Of a DNA stretch of 64,000 nt, positions 39,771-53,007 are shown in pieces. Where the stretch lies: assembly GCA_003342895.1 (NCBI GenBank), contig PTFA01000159.1:977410-1041409 (forward strand). The letters run 5' to 3'. The notes below the pieces were generated by a model. The model saw only the letters and a list, made by a program, of their open reading frames with translations. It did no database searches and was not told where the DNA came from. The stretch's first letter is position 1; every line of letters begins with the position of its first letter. Both the position numbers and the translations under genes were made by a program. Origin of the DNA: Casuarius casuarius (taxonomy: Eukaryota; Chordata; Aves; Casuariiformes; Casuariidae).

Positions 39771-40629
39771 AAATTTGAAAGCAGAGCTGTGAAGTTTCTG
39801 TTTTTCAGTAAGTGCATGTGTTCAGGCCACAATTTCACAGTCGTATTATCTTACTTTCCCCAGGAAAGCTGCGTTTGGAGTATTCCTCTGGTTACTGAGC
39901 ATCTGGATGGGCAGAATTTATGAGTAGGTTCTTAAAGATAGCTGGGAACTTAAGAATACAAACCAGCAGCTAGTGGTGTTTCCATTGACTGGTAAATAAG
40001 AAATGAGGTACTGCCTAAACAGTTTTGAAAATCTGGTCAGTGGTGCTGCAGGTCTTTGGCCAAAACCTTTAAATTCTGGCATAATTAAAAAGGAACAGTG
40101 AAGGTTTTGTACCCAAAACTGCACAAGAATCTTTGTCTTTCAGGGGCAGCAACTCCCTCAGCTGTTTCTTCATTATTCTCTCCCAGCAGTTTTGCTTACA
40201 GGGTCATTCCTGGTTCCTGGAAAACTACTCTGCTCTTCTGATGGGAGACATAGGTAGACCTTCCCAAGGCTACTTGTCAATGGGATTCTTGTAACACACT
40301 AAAGCTTCTTACAGGTCTTCTCTTACTAATGATCCTACTCTAACTCACATATACACCTGCGACTGCGGATAATGGAATGGAGACAAAACCTGGCACAGAT
40401 AAGAGCTAACACTAAGAGAAGAGTGTGCTGGCCACTGTTTATGAAGGTGCAGGCCAGACTCCAGTTGTGGAATACTTCCTCAGGGCAGTAATGTCACCAT
40501 CCAAACTCACATAGGTCTAAATGCCTGAGTTTAGGAAGACTAAAAAATCTGAAAATTAATTTATGAGGCCCCAATGGCCTGAATGCAGTCTTTATTTCAC
40601 TCCAACACCCTAGTCTAATAGGTTGAGAA
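39771..40629. other. Non-coding DNA, no gene recognised
   Basis: Short chance frames only (68-69 codons). The part near 40500-40550 may belong to the CORE-SINE relic or to another old repeat, but this is too degraded to call. Confidence 0.55.
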
Positions 40630-40735
40630 TCCCAGATTTTTGTCCTCAGACACTCCTCCTATTCTATGCCAAGTCATTTAATTTGCCTTGTGCCTTAGTC
40701 CCCTTTCTGTAGAATAGAAAGATACTGGTCCACTC
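40630..40735 (+). mobile_element. CORE-SINE / MIR-type relic
   Basis: The segment aligns in order with the MIR/CORE-SINE core as I remember it. CCAGATTTTTGTCCTCAGAC corresponds to 'caaatctggcctcagac', CCAAGTCATTTAATTTGCC to 'gcaagtcacttaacctc', TGTGCCTTAGTCCCC to 'tgcctcagtttcc', and TTTCTGTAGAATAGAAAGAT to 'atctgtaaaatggggat'. These are ancient tRNA-derived, non-autonomous retroposons that predate the bird-mammal split. The copy is in sense orientation and lacks a clear tRNA head. It is fragmentary and inactive. Confidence 0.7.
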
Positions 40736-43700
40736 CATGGGAGAACAAAATCATCTTACTTTAATGGCGCTCATATATTATGCTAATGACCGTAGGTGGA
40801 AACTCCTGAAGTTGCATACTATCTCATGACAGTAACATGATTACACACACTTTTCCTTATTGTATTGTTTCTTTATCCTATCACGCATTCCATGACCTCC
40901 TGCATGCTATCTTTGTCATGCAGATGTACAACATCAATATTCACAGAAGTCAGTGAACATTTGTTCTATTAATATTCCTAGTAAATATTTCATGATTATA
41001 TTTGTAGCAGGATTTGACTCTTGATTAACTCACAGAGCAGGGTTGGAAAGCTTCAATTTAGGAAATGGCCATGTTTAAAGAATACAAGAACAGTGCCTCA
41101 AAAACTAATTGTGTTTTAGGATGGGATTCATCTGTTTCTATGTTGACTTCCATAATGTCTTCCACAACTGTGTTAGATACCCAAGTTCCTTTTCAAATCA
41201 ATGATGATCAGGTTAATATAGTTAGTGAAGTCCTTGCTGTAATTCATCTTATCCTGAAATACCTATCTAAAATGCGGCAGATTACCAGTACCCTAAAAGA
41301 GTCTATTTCATTCTAACATCACATTTTCTCTGAAGATCACTGTGGTTCAAGTACACATATTTATCTCTTCAAAACCTGTTCTTCTCCAATTGTCTTTACC
41401 TTTGAAAGCTGCTGCTACTTCTATTTCAGACGTGAAGAAGCATTCATTTTCCTGGACACTGGTCTACTTTTTCAAACAGTTTTAGTTCCTCTAATAAAAG
41501 ATATTGCCTAAATCTACAAACTTTCACAGGCATATGCCCTTTGACTGCTAGGCCTACAACACTACCAATATTTATCTCCAAATTGATTATAAGGGGAGTC
41601 TAAGGTTATTAAGTTAGATGAAACATTATGGACATTTAAAGATAAATGAGATGAATCTCAGCTTTGGCCTCCTTATAAATGCCCCTGAATCTAAATTAGA
41701 AAATATCCTATAAAATACCACAGAGAAAGGCTGTGCGAAGAGAACAGTAAGCTCCAGATGTATGCTGAACTACTCTGACTGAAATGCCTAAAGCACAACT
41801 TGATAATAACAATGCAAATACATGTGGAGCTTGATAATAGCTACACTGGAAATATGGGTGGAAGTAGCAGACTTGCTGCCAACAAACTAAGATCAAAATG
41901 TGTATCCATACCTCCCTGTGCAGTGTCAGGGCCCTGGTTCCCCCACTGTGCTAATTTAATGCATGTTACTTCACATTAGGACTCAGCTATGTAGTATCCT
42001 TAGTAAGAAAATGGGACAGGGGTTTGTGTAGTAGGTGCTGTGACCCTGCCCCTTCACAGAGGCCTTGCAGACTTCTCATATCCTTCTGCGACCTAATGCT
42101 ATGCCCCCACGTCCCACCATAACTGTTGTTTCACACTACAAAAAGGCACTTAGAGCAGACTGCAGAGTAGTCTCCTCATTTTTCTACTTTCACAGAAAGA
42201 ACAGGGTGGGAACAGGAGGGAGTGTTTTGTGTTTGATTCTCAATCATGCACCAGGAACTGAAACCGTTCAAGGAAGACATTCAGAAAAGAAACTAAGAAC
42301 TGTTTTTAAAAGAATTTTACTGGAAAATTATTTATGGAATACAGCAAATGAAAGAAAATCGTGTAACAAATACCTCACGAGGGAAATACATGTAGTTGCA
42401 TTTTATAAACAATAGGAAAGAAAGAACATTAATGAAATTTTCATAAGTTTTAAAATGTTCAGTAGCACTAGCGGGTGGCAAGACTATTAGGCAAGACTAA
42501 ACATTGCTCAAGCTTTAGATGTTCAATTGCAAGGAAATAATGAGTCTTCAGTATAAACCTGAGCACAAACATGGGTTCAATATCAGAAGAACACTGTTTT
42601 TTTTATTAGCCCTTTTTTGATTGTATAATTACTAAAATAAAGCTATCTGCATGGCAACTGGATGTACTTAACTTGTCACCCTGTCTTCAGCAGGTTAAAG
42701 CTAACCTTTAGCCTGATATTTTATACCCTGGGGTTACTGAAAGCAAACTGATCTTGTTCTGTGGTTGGTTCTAGCTGTGGAGGTGAAAAGTTCATTGCTC
42801 TTGTCTGTGACTATTTCTTTTGATTCTTTTCCCTTTCACAGAAGAGGAATTATCACTCTTTTTGGCCTAACCTAGACTGGAAGCCTTAAACTTACAAAGC
42901 CTAAAACTTTCAAAGCCTTTAAATTATAAGGCATTTTCAGGTCTACAAGAGTCAGATCGTGACTGGCAGTGGTGGCTAGTCTTGTTCAATCTGACATGAT
43001 GGTATGGGGCTGGCCACAGCCATGACTAACACTGATTTCCTGAGGTGGAAGGGTGCAGGGGAGAGAGGAGGCAGGAGGAAGCAACATTTAGGGTGCTGCC
43101 CAGGAGAGCCCTACCAGTACTCCGAGTAGTGCAGTGGCCGGAGAGGTCTTGAAAGCCAAGCCTTATCCATCCAAACCTAGAGGAGTCAATAGGCAATGCA
43201 GCAGCACCCAGGCCCAGATAGTCTGCCCGTGGGAGCCAAGCGAAGCACGACTGGCGGTGTCAGGCACAACCCGTTGCAGAGGCCATGCTGGTACGGTCGG
43301 AGGCTGCACACGCAGACACGGCTGATGCAGCAGCAGGGTACATCCTAAAGGATGTGCATTACAACAGTGACCTTCAGAACAAGCACCATAGTTTCGATAT
43401 GCTCTGTGCATCTGACTACAGTTACTATTCTGTGTATGAGTAATTTTCTACCTTCCCTCCCTCCTCCCCCCAGTTTCAAATGCCAATTTTGAATCCTTAC
43501 ATTTTCTCCGGAGACAGAGATTTTGCAAGAATTTTGGCTGTTGGGCTGAATATTTCAGCAACAGTATACTGTTTCTATTTCTGTTAGGGTTCTAGCTAGA
43601 TATACCTACTTCCCTGCACTATATATGGCCAAGATCTGCTTTCTGTCATTTTGGACCTTATCCATAGAATTTACTCATCTCTGTTTTATTTATTTTTTAT

Positions 43701-44134
43701 TCATGTTGCACCTGTGAATTCTTCCAATTTCAAAAATACTGATAAAAATTGGGAATGTATAACTGGTCTACATCAATATTTTTCACTTTTCTAATAGGAA
43801 CTAATAGTTCACTTTGCTTACATCTTTTTATATTCTACTTTTTATTCTTTTCACATGAAGATATACTGAACATTGATCTACAGCAGATAATTATTAGTAT
43901 TAAATGAACTATGATGTAGGAAAACAAAACAGAATGGAAAGCTCATTACATTTACTTAAAAGTTTTCCATCTGTATAGCAGGAGAAGGAGTTAATGACGG
44001 ACACAAAAGTTGTTTCAAGATTAGTTCATCTGAACATCAAATCGCATTTTTATTTGGCTCAATAGAACATATCATGGTAAATAGAGAAAAAAATGACTTC
44101 AAGGCATATTATTCATATTATGCACACCTAAATA
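40736..44134. other. Non-coding DNA; GC-rich patch at 43.0-43.3 kb
   Basis: Short to medium frames (62-116 codons) with no recognised product. About 43030-43340 is markedly more GC-rich and contains several CpGs. It carries unrecognised open frames on both strands (63 codons plus, 82 minus), with no domain seen. Confidence 0.55.
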
Positions 44135-44216
44135 CATACGCATGTATATGTATACATATATACATATGTACATGTGTACAATAATGTACAATATATTATG
44201 TATAATATACATATTA
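44135..44216. repeat. TA/TG alternating low-complexity tract
   Basis: Runs of TGTATA, TACATA and GTACAT steps (for example ATGTATATGTATACATATAT). It contains many nested self-complementary segments typical of impure (TA/CA)n arrays. Confidence 0.8.
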
Positions 44217-47200
44217 AGCAGAATCTCTGTTCATTGACAATGCTGGGATGGACCAAAGTTTTATATACATACAGGAGAGAATGAAATAACCTTCCTTTTA
44301 AAAATTAAGTGCAAACATTCTATTATCAGGCACAATATAAAATTCTGGTTTCCCTGAGAAAATTACTTTTTTCCTTTTTCCTTTTATTATCAACGATCTG
44401 TAAAAATAGCATATACATTTTACATGAACATTTGAAGGCACTTTTATTTCCCAGGAAAATATTAGCATTAAACCCTTTGGATTGTATTTGAAGAAATTTT
44501 GACCTTACAAAACATTTATTCTTACATGCTGAAAAACTAGAGGATTTCTTTAATACCGTGCTCTTAGCAGCAGTATTGTTTTGGACACTTCTCTCAAAGG
44601 TATCAAACAAATATTTATATTCTTTGTTTAAAAGATCTAATTGATTGCATGTGGACTCTTGTCAAAAAGAGGATGCACTTTGTTGTTTATTTTGTATCTA
44701 AAATGGCAGATTAGCATTGTGGTAGATGGGGGCTTGAAGCAATAGCTTATTTGTAAAAATATGGGATAGCAGAAGCTTTAACATACTGCAATGACTAATT
44801 TTAAAGTCTAAAAGTAGATATGAGCAATGAATAGAAATTAGTGGTCTTGATTTAAAGCTAGTGCATCTTCTGGCATATTTATATTCCATATGCATCACTA
44901 CTATATGGGGTATTTTTTTATTTCATTGTAATATTTCATTTGTATTGTAAAATGAATCAATCACAGACCTGGTTCACTATGATAAATTCTGTCTTAACAC
45001 AGATATCCCCTCTCAAAGAACCTAGTATTCACTACCTCTTATTCAGATTGTAACAGGTAGGGGAGCATTAGAAGATAATATCATTGTACCAGATTGATAT
45101 ACAGCTGTCTCAGAACTTCATTTGCTAGCCTACAATTGAGTTTCTTTCAACCATAGAGGAGATGAGAGTTTCCGAGTTTTGAATGAAATATTTGGAGAGC
45201 AATGTAAGGGAGCAGCATCTCAGCTGGTGGGGCACATTCCCCCTGGGCGAAGTTTCAGGTAGTGCAATGCCTGGTGTAAGCCAGTGTACCGCCTGCTCAG
45301 CCAAGATACCCTGCCAATCAGCTCTCTTTCCTCTGCTGTGTAATTTTCCACCAGTGAAGCTCCCATATAATTTCACATACGCTAATAAATTCATCAATAC
45401 TGATTGAAAGAGTCTGCAGAGACTGCAGACTGCAGAGAGAGATGGTCTTCCTGCATTACAGTGGGCTTAAACCAAGCCCGCTCTTGTTATTTCTAATAAA
45501 TATTTATATAGCAATGTAAATTTACATGGAACATTACAAACATAGATCAAACAGGTTCTTTGCCACAAAAAACTTGTAAACTAAACATATGCATTCCCAT
45601 TGGGAAAATAATTATTAAACAAGACAGTATAATATGTAAACAACACCTTATTTAATGACAAATTAATTATAAAAAGAATCATAAACTTGTAAAAGGGTTG
45701 ATATGTTACTGGTTTCGGGATACACTGTTACTGATTAGATCCTGGAGACTGCCATGTGCTAGATCAAACTACTAATTTAAATGGAAACAACTTCCTTCAT
45801 TCATGGAAGTATACTCTTTGACAACTCAGTAAGCCTAACTGAAGACAGTACTCCCAGGAACTTTGAAGAGGCCTAGCTTTTCAACTACTAAGAAATTATC
45901 AATAACCATGAAACAGCATAGAAAAAATCTATCACAATGACAAAGCCTTTTTTCCTGACTGCAAAATACCTACAAAAACTGTGAGCATCTTGAAACTGAA
46001 AACATTTGCTCCAGAGAGCAACATATTCAGAAATACTATTTGGTTGTGAAACTCTGAAATAGATGCTAGTGAGAGTATTAATAATATGTTTTACTGAGTG
46101 AGAAAAAGGAAGAAGAAGATATTGCTTATAATTAGGAATTTGCTCAGAACTACCAACATAGTTTTAAAAAGGGTTCTTCTTGCCAAAGAAAACTGCAGAG
46201 GTTCTTGATTTCTTTTTTCACACCACAGGAACTCAGAATATTGAAAGTTACTTGTCTGAATTATTCAGGTGTCTGTCTTTAAAAAGACTTAACAAGAGAA
46301 GGGAAAGATAAAAGATAAAAGCATCAATTTCCTTTACAATGGGCTGCCTTTTTTATGATTCTCACTTTTTTGTCTGTGGACATATTGTATTTGTTTTCCC
46401 CTCTTCTCAAAATGCCAAAGTAAATACAGTTCCAAGCAAAATTCGTATTTGTAGAAAAGAATGGAGACAACGGAGACATGTTCCTTACTGGTATCTAGTA
46501 TTCTAGCTTCAAATACTCTATTATGATCAGAAATACTTAGGAAGTGACAGTTTCTTGTACAGACAATCAGGACAGCAAACACAAAATAATGCACTTCTTA
46601 CTCTTCTTTGTGCCCCGTCTGAAATATCCATCTAAGCAAAATTAAGATTGGACTAGGAGTTGAGAGGAGACATACATATGTTGAGAGGAGATATATATTT
46701 GCAACATAAAGAGACAAGGAACAAACATAACCTGATGTCTTTCCACCACCCCACCCCACCACCACTATATAGCTGCTGATGAATGTATGCAGGAATATGC
46801 AAGAAAAGAATGTCCTACTGGTATCAACTACCAAGGCTGATTTACCCTGCATGCAAAGGCAGAACCAGGAAATTAATTATGAATCTCAAAAAAATGCAGT
46901 TCTTACCTTTGATGTCCCTTGGAAAACTCTCATTTCTCATTGTCTCCAGGAAAATAGATTTTTTCTACCACATAAACAATTTGTGTTCTTATTCTCATTT
47001 TCATGAACTGAGCAAGATAATAATTTGATTCTCTAAAAATGGTCTGGTAAAGTTCTGCATTCAAGATCAGGAAATCTGTTAGGCCAACATCCGTTTGCAG
47101 GCTTCTGGAAAAGAAGGTTTACTTTGTAAGGAGCAATTTGGTCCCCATTTCCCTTGACAGCCAGGCCAGTGGCCAGTTTATTAGGCTGAGATTGAATGAG

Positions 47201-47938
47201 GGCTTAGATTGCTCATTAACTTCCCTCAAAAGAGATTTAGTAGATTATGTGCTTTTTTCTTTTATAATTCCTGTAGATTTTCTTTAAACATTTAGGGCAT
47301 ATTTCTCTCTACAGGAACTCAGATTTCCCTGAAATTTTGTCTCTGATAGAAGATACAGTAATAGGATATAAAAAGTAGATGAGAAAAAGCAGAGGACACC
47401 TGAATAACTTTAGTATTGGAGAGCGGCCATGGCCTAGCCCGCACTAGTTGTAATATCTTGCAAATTTCTACGGTGAGTGTGCAGAAATTTAATCTTTCCA
47501 GAACAGAATTTATTAGGATTATAAACCATTTATCTGTTTCATGCATTAGAAATTCTTATGCAATATGCAAAAAGACGAAGAAAAAAAGCTGAAACTGGAG
47601 AAAGAAATTTATGTATGATTCGGGGTCTTTTAATACTGATTAACTTCGGTTATAGATAGCTTGAAGTGATTCCACAGCTAGGAAACAAAGCAACCTAATA
47701 AATACGTTTTAAAACTGCTCATCCCTGGGATCTGGGGGGCTGGAGAGTTATCAAAATTCATCTATGAAAGTAAAATTTGATCCATAAATGTTGAGGGGAT
47801 TTAGCCATGAAAACATACGGACTTTGGACTGTGTATTTGGGTAGCACCGAAATTCACTTAGAATTGACGAGTTATACAAGTACGCTACGCAGCAACAGTA
47901 ACATAATTATGTAAACGTCATTTCTGTCTTGAAGAAAC
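44217..47938. other. Non-coding DNA, no gene recognised
   Basis: Frames of 60-94 codons on both strands, none recognised. Minor features: a CTGCAGA-rich stretch at 45412-45436, a tandem duplication at 46659-46700, and a CCACC-rich run at 46743-46766. 45190-45350 is modestly GC-enriched without recognisable coding content. Confidence 0.6.
46659..46700. repeat. 21-bp tandem duplication, two copies
   Basis: GTTGAGAGGAGACATACATAT is followed directly by GTTGAGAGGAGATATATATT, differing at very few positions. Confidence 0.85.
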
Positions 47939-48589
47939 ATGGCAGGAGGGGTTAAACATGCAGACACATTTAAGGGTTTACTTGTATATACCTGCACAGT
48001 CATTTTTTCCTCAGGTATTCTGCTGACTATTCTTGCAGTGCTTGGTGGGGGTTTTTTTTACTTCTTTGTAAGAGACAGAAAATGCTTAAAAATAGAAGGC
48101 ACTGCAGAAATTCTTCAAAACTCTTTGGCAAAAATCGAGAAACTAGTAATGGGCAGGAACTGCCAGGCCCCTCGGGGCACCACCAGGCCCGACCCGGGGT
48201 CACCCCCTGCCCGGCCCTGCTGCCATTTTGGCCCAGTCCGCAGCCTCCCCCTGCCCGGCCCTGCCCTGGCCCATGCAGCCATTTCGGCCTCATCCGTGGC
48301 CTTCCCCTGCCCAGCCCCACCCTGGCCGCCACCGCCATTTTGGCCCAGGCCGGGGCCACCAGTCGCTGCCTCGCAACGCCGCTGTGGTGCCAGCTCCAGT
48401 TCCGCCACCGCCCAGCCCTGCCCTGCCACGGGCTCCCTGACACCAACCTGTGGGCGAACGCCAGCCCTGGCATCGGCCTGTCCCCATCCCCGCAGCAGTG
48501 CCCAGGGCTGGGGCTGCCCCGGCAGTGCTGCCCGCTCATGGGCGGGACACGGTGCGGCCCTGCCCCACAGGCCTGGGGCAGAGCCCTGA
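47939..48589 (+). other. Unrecognised open frame with membrane-like N-terminus
   Basis: A 216-codon frame opens at an ATG in good vertebrate context (GAAACATGG: A at -3, G at +4). Residues 1-13 are polar. About residues 14-44 form a hydrophobic stretch (LLVYTCTVIFSSGILLTILA followed by a Gly/Phe/Tyr-rich part) ending in the basic RDRK. This is the layout of a small single-pass membrane protein. From about residue 75 the frame enters the GC-rich repeat block, where all frames stay open, so the C-terminal two-thirds is almost surely not protein. Good acceptor-like (TTTTTTCCTCAG) and donor-like (TTTGTAAGAG) strings lie inside the first part, so exon structure is possible but unproved. I do not recognise the family. 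It may be a real lineage-specific exon or a chance hydrophobic frame in T-rich DNA. Confidence 0.2.
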
Positions 48590-48600
48590 CCAGAATAACC
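48155..48600. repeat. Isolated GC/CpG-rich block with 56-bp minisatellite
   Basis: The block is abruptly GC-rich in an AT-rich region. At 48222, 48278 and 48334, copies of a 56-base unit begin GCCATTTTGGCCC, GCCATTTCGGCCT and GCCATTTTGGCCC. The first two are full length, the third loses similarity after about 20 bases, and a partial unit (CCCCCTGCCCGGCCCTG) precedes the first. Each copy carries a CCATTTTGG/CCATTTCGG core resembling the YY1 site (CCATNTT). The remainder to 48600 is GC-rich but not obviously periodic. The many overlapping open frames on both strands (up to 216 codons) reflect lack of stops in GC-rich DNA. It could be a minisatellite, a small orphan CpG island, or both. Confidence 0.75.
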
Positions 48601-51600
48601 CTCACTTGCAAACTTAAAAAATCTTAAAAGGTTCATTTAGGTAGGTATCGACAGGCTCTGGTGCTTCACAAAGGCTCACGCAACAGTTTTGCAGTCTGAG
48701 CAGAAAGCTTTTTAACTCATTGAAGTTTAAGTACTCAGCTTCTGCCAGCCAAAAAATAGCAGGTAATATTTTGACACTTGCTCTCCCAGCATTAGCTGCC
48801 AGAAATGTTCACAAGTTGAAGACGTGAATGGAAAGTACGTGGGAACTCTCACAGCTCCTGCTGAACTGGAGTGAAACAAAGTATGGTAAACCCTCGTAGA
48901 AAGTGCTCAACTCCGGTGACGTAAAACAACAGAAAAACAATCAAACTGTGTTGAATATGAACATGTTCTAAATTTTGGGGCGTTGATTTCAGCTGGTAGT
49001 CATTTTACTCAGACCTGTTCACTCATCCTTATGCAACAGACATTTAAGATTGATAACCATAAGTAATAACATAACTTCAATTCCTGGATAAAATACTCAC
49101 CACATAACACTAATAAAAAGGAAGCGTTATCTGTTCGGCAGGGCTATGCATTTCAATTTTGCTAATAAAAAAAAAGTTTGCATGTTCTTCAAGGTTTTTC
49201 TTTAGCTGTGAGCTTCTAAAGTGCAATCCGAAATTTTAAATCGAAAAAAATCTTACCCTATAAAGAAATCACTTTGGTTAAAAGGATTAAATAAAGTTTT
49301 TTTAATAAGGTGATTGTTTGCTAGTCTACAGTGTTCGTACGTAACATCGATAAAGATAATTATGTTCTGAAAATGTTTTCATGAAGATACAGTAGCAACA
49401 TAAGAGTTCACAGTTTACATTATACCCAAAAAGAAAAAAAATCAAATTCATCAAAGCCAATAGATTTCAATCATATGCAATGTTTTTTAAAGTGGAAAAA
49501 ATCTCCATATATTAGAAATACCTGTGTTTGATGGGCATCCTGATGTAGGAGTAGTCCTAAAATAGGGCTTCATTTTCTCAGCAACAGTTTGATATTCATT
49601 CTCTATTTTTAATTTCTGAGTAGAGACGGACAAAAGTATTCACCATGACTGAACGTTTGGCAAGAAGCTGAGATTTCAGCTGATACTCATATTCATTCTT
49701 ATGAATGATCGGTGTGAAAATATATCAGTCTACGGATTTTTAGGAAACCTTTGCAACTGCTATTGTTTCAAGTGCTCAGCGTTTGCAGCTTGTACTATTG
49801 ATGGTATGTGATAGGTCAGCACTGGGGAGATGGCCAAGCTCCTGGCATGCTAAAGGTACACAAGGGTTGTTCTGAATCACTCCCGAATAGGCTTATCTTT
49901 CTTCATTAGCTGTACAGGGAGTCCAGGTTCTCAATTTAAGCAGCCAAGCTGCATTTTTAAAAGAATCAGTACTAAAATTTCCTGTGGTCTCTTCTTTCTG
50001 AAAATAAATAGCCAGCACTTTTCTCGGGTAATTCTTCTTCATGCCTAGGCATAGCACCAAGCCTATATAATGTTTATCTTTTACCTATTCCCTATTTCAT
50101 TTCACAGTCTCAAATAAAACTTAAATATTGAATAGGTCTTCCTTTTAATTGTCTGTACAATGATGAATTTCATGTTATATGAATATTTTAATAAAAATGT
50201 GCCCTGAAACATGTTAATAAGCACATGAAAGAGATTACAAGTAAAGCTGGGTGAAATATGACATTTTACAAAAACTGCTAAGTTTTCAGTATTTGTTTTC
50301 ATTTTGCACTGAAACAAAATTGAATGTTTTTAATGTTTTCATAAAACATACCTGTGTTAAAATGTCTGATTCACAATAAAAATGTCAGGTTTTAGATTTT
50401 TTTTTCTCAATTGGGTCAGAAGCAGAGAGTTTACAACCAAAGAAGAAACTTTTACCTAAAAGCTTTCTTTAATTCAATAGATCTCCACAATTTTAAACTC
50501 AACAGATTAGCATATTTCTAGTATATTTAATTAAAATTTTTCTAGTCAACTTTGCTTGCAAATATTAATGAAGTACATTGTCAAATTGTGATCAAACAAT
50601 GCTAGAGAACATTCATTTTCATTATTCTCTCAGCTCTACTCAGGAGATATTGATTACCACTAGTTCAATTTCAAGGTCCTAAAAATAGAAAACAGTATTT
50701 AATAAAAGGCAGAAGGGACATCATTTCTATCTTGGATAACTCAACTCTCAGTTTCACAGTAGGTGGGTGAAAGGGGCAAGAGGTGACTGCAGAATATTGG
50801 CAGTTTCCACTTAAGAGGCTAGTTATGCCTTTCTAAGTTTGTATGGCTTGAAAGGCTAGAGAGATTTTACATAGACTAGACCATAAATGACTCCAAATTA
50901 ATGTTTCAAAATGCAGAATGTATCTGTAAGTATCCCATTATAAGGTGTGGCTTGACACCAAGTTCTGGATTTAGCCTCTCATCCATCACAGCCTAATTAG
51001 GTTTCCAGAAACCAAAAAGGATAATTACTCAATGTGATGTGCAAGGAAGTGACCCTATAACTGCCATTAACCTATGCATCACACTAAGTAATTGTTCTAA
51101 AGTCCTACCAGTAATCCCAGCTTAAAAGTTTTCCTCACCTATTTCAATATAATGTGCAAAAGGAAAAGGCTTTAGCCTGCTGCAAATGAGCATTTGTACT
51201 TACACCACAATCATTATATAGTATGAAGGTTACTATGTAACACAGCCATTGATCAAACTGAGTAAGTGAGAAAAAAGGACCAGTGTTTATGCAACAAAAA
51301 TTCCTCATCACAGTTTTACTTACATTCCTCTACTACTCCCAGGGGACCCACACTATGCTGTATAAATTATGCCATAAGGATTATTTATTAGACTGATTTA
51401 TTCCATTACTGGTACTGTATTATTAAACCCTTATATGCTTTAATGATGGCAATATATTAACAATAATTTTAATAATTTTATGAGGAAAATGAAAGAACAT
51501 GTAATCAAAATCAAGGGTGAAAAACTGTTCACATAGCATACAGTGTTGTCTAAAATTCCTAACTCAAGTATCGCGTGCTGCATTACCACAGCACTGCTTT

Positions 51601-53007
51601 CCAGCTAATAAACACTGTCCTGCATATGCAGTCCTGAAGCTACCATACCTGCACCACCTCAGGGATGTTTGAATCACACTCCTCTGCCTGCCATAGGTTT
51701 GTCCTATTTTATCAGACATTCAATATTTTAACTCCAAGGAGCTCTCCAACCAAAGTTAGTTACATTAAGTATTCGGCTTTCAGTATGCATTTCCTGAACA
51801 ATATGAGGACACATTGAAGAAGGGATGGGAGGAAGTCACTGATTGCTTGTGAGGGACACTGACACTCAGTGATCATGCTCTTGATGAGAATGTACAGACC
51901 TTTTATTCCCTAGGATCATAGTTTCAGTTCCTATTCTTAAGGACTCTCTCCTTTTAAAGATCATGCTTATTTTTCCATGTGTCTAAAAAAAGCATTTTCT
52001 CTTCACTGGCTTTCCAGCAGCAACTGAAGTAGTTGGCAGAGGCTTCCATGTGAGTGCACATAGGACCAAGACATAATCCTGTCTTTGACAATATACTAAT
52101 GAATGATAAATTCTTTCAAAAGCAGAGAAGGCAGAATGGCAGTATTAATAATCTTTAAGCTCTGTTACTGCAAACAGTAACTGTCTGTTCTTAATTATGT
52201 AAGTTAAAAACATGCTACGTCAGAATAGCCTTTTCCCCAAATCCCTAAGTCAGTTGCTTGCTATGAGCAGAGCAGGATGAATGCTGCCGGCAATATATCC
52301 AACTGTGATATATATATTGTAAAAACATCAGTCCTGAACTCAGTTTTATTGATGTTCACAACTCCTTACACTTGCTTCATAGCAACACTCAAATCAATAT
52401 TTTTTCTTTGCAAAAATATTCAGGTGGCCAGTTTGAGTAATAAAATTGCATATCTGTGAGAAAAATGGCAAGCTACCATATTACATACTGCATACAAATA
52501 TTATATATTAAATATTATATGCTACATGTAAATATACCACATTGTTTCCACACACCGCATATGATGAATAAAATAAAATTATGAAAATATCATCTTAAAA
52601 TCCACAGCTGCTTATGGACACTTTCTAAATTTTAAAAGGGCACATTTGTTTACTGAACAGGTGACTGAATGTCCACATGCAAGCTACAGTAGAGCTACAG
52701 AAGAATGTACAGCAGAGAAAAGGATGTCTCACATCACTCAGCAGAGAATCCTGCGCTTATTAAGAGCCCTTGGAACATTTATTGAGGGAAAAAAAAAAAT
52801 CCTCAACAAGGCTCATTAACTCAGACACAGTGCTATGCTAACAGCTGGCACACAGCTGGCTAACTCAGAGCCTGAACAGAACAAATGTCTGTCTATCTAC
52901 AAAATGATGCACAGACATAACAACTATACTGAAAAGAAACAATACCCTTTGAAGGAGGTAGAAGCCATGCTCACAAGTCCAGTTTTGGATGGACACGCTC
53001 TTCTCAG
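48601..53007. other. Non-coding DNA, no gene recognised
   Basis: Very few open frames, none above 71 codons. 50500-50620 is AT-rich with TAAT/ATTA and TGATCAAA-type motifs, possibly conserved. 52480-52530 is a TATATTA-rich stretch. No mobile element or RNA gene was recognised. Confidence 0.65.

Noticed and set aside
48027..48636. Five or more overlapping open frames of 65-216 codons on both strands
   Set aside because: They coincide with the GC-rich minisatellite block, where stop codons are rare in every frame. The translations are Pro/Ala/Gly-rich with no domain, so only the first ~70 residues of one frame are discussed.
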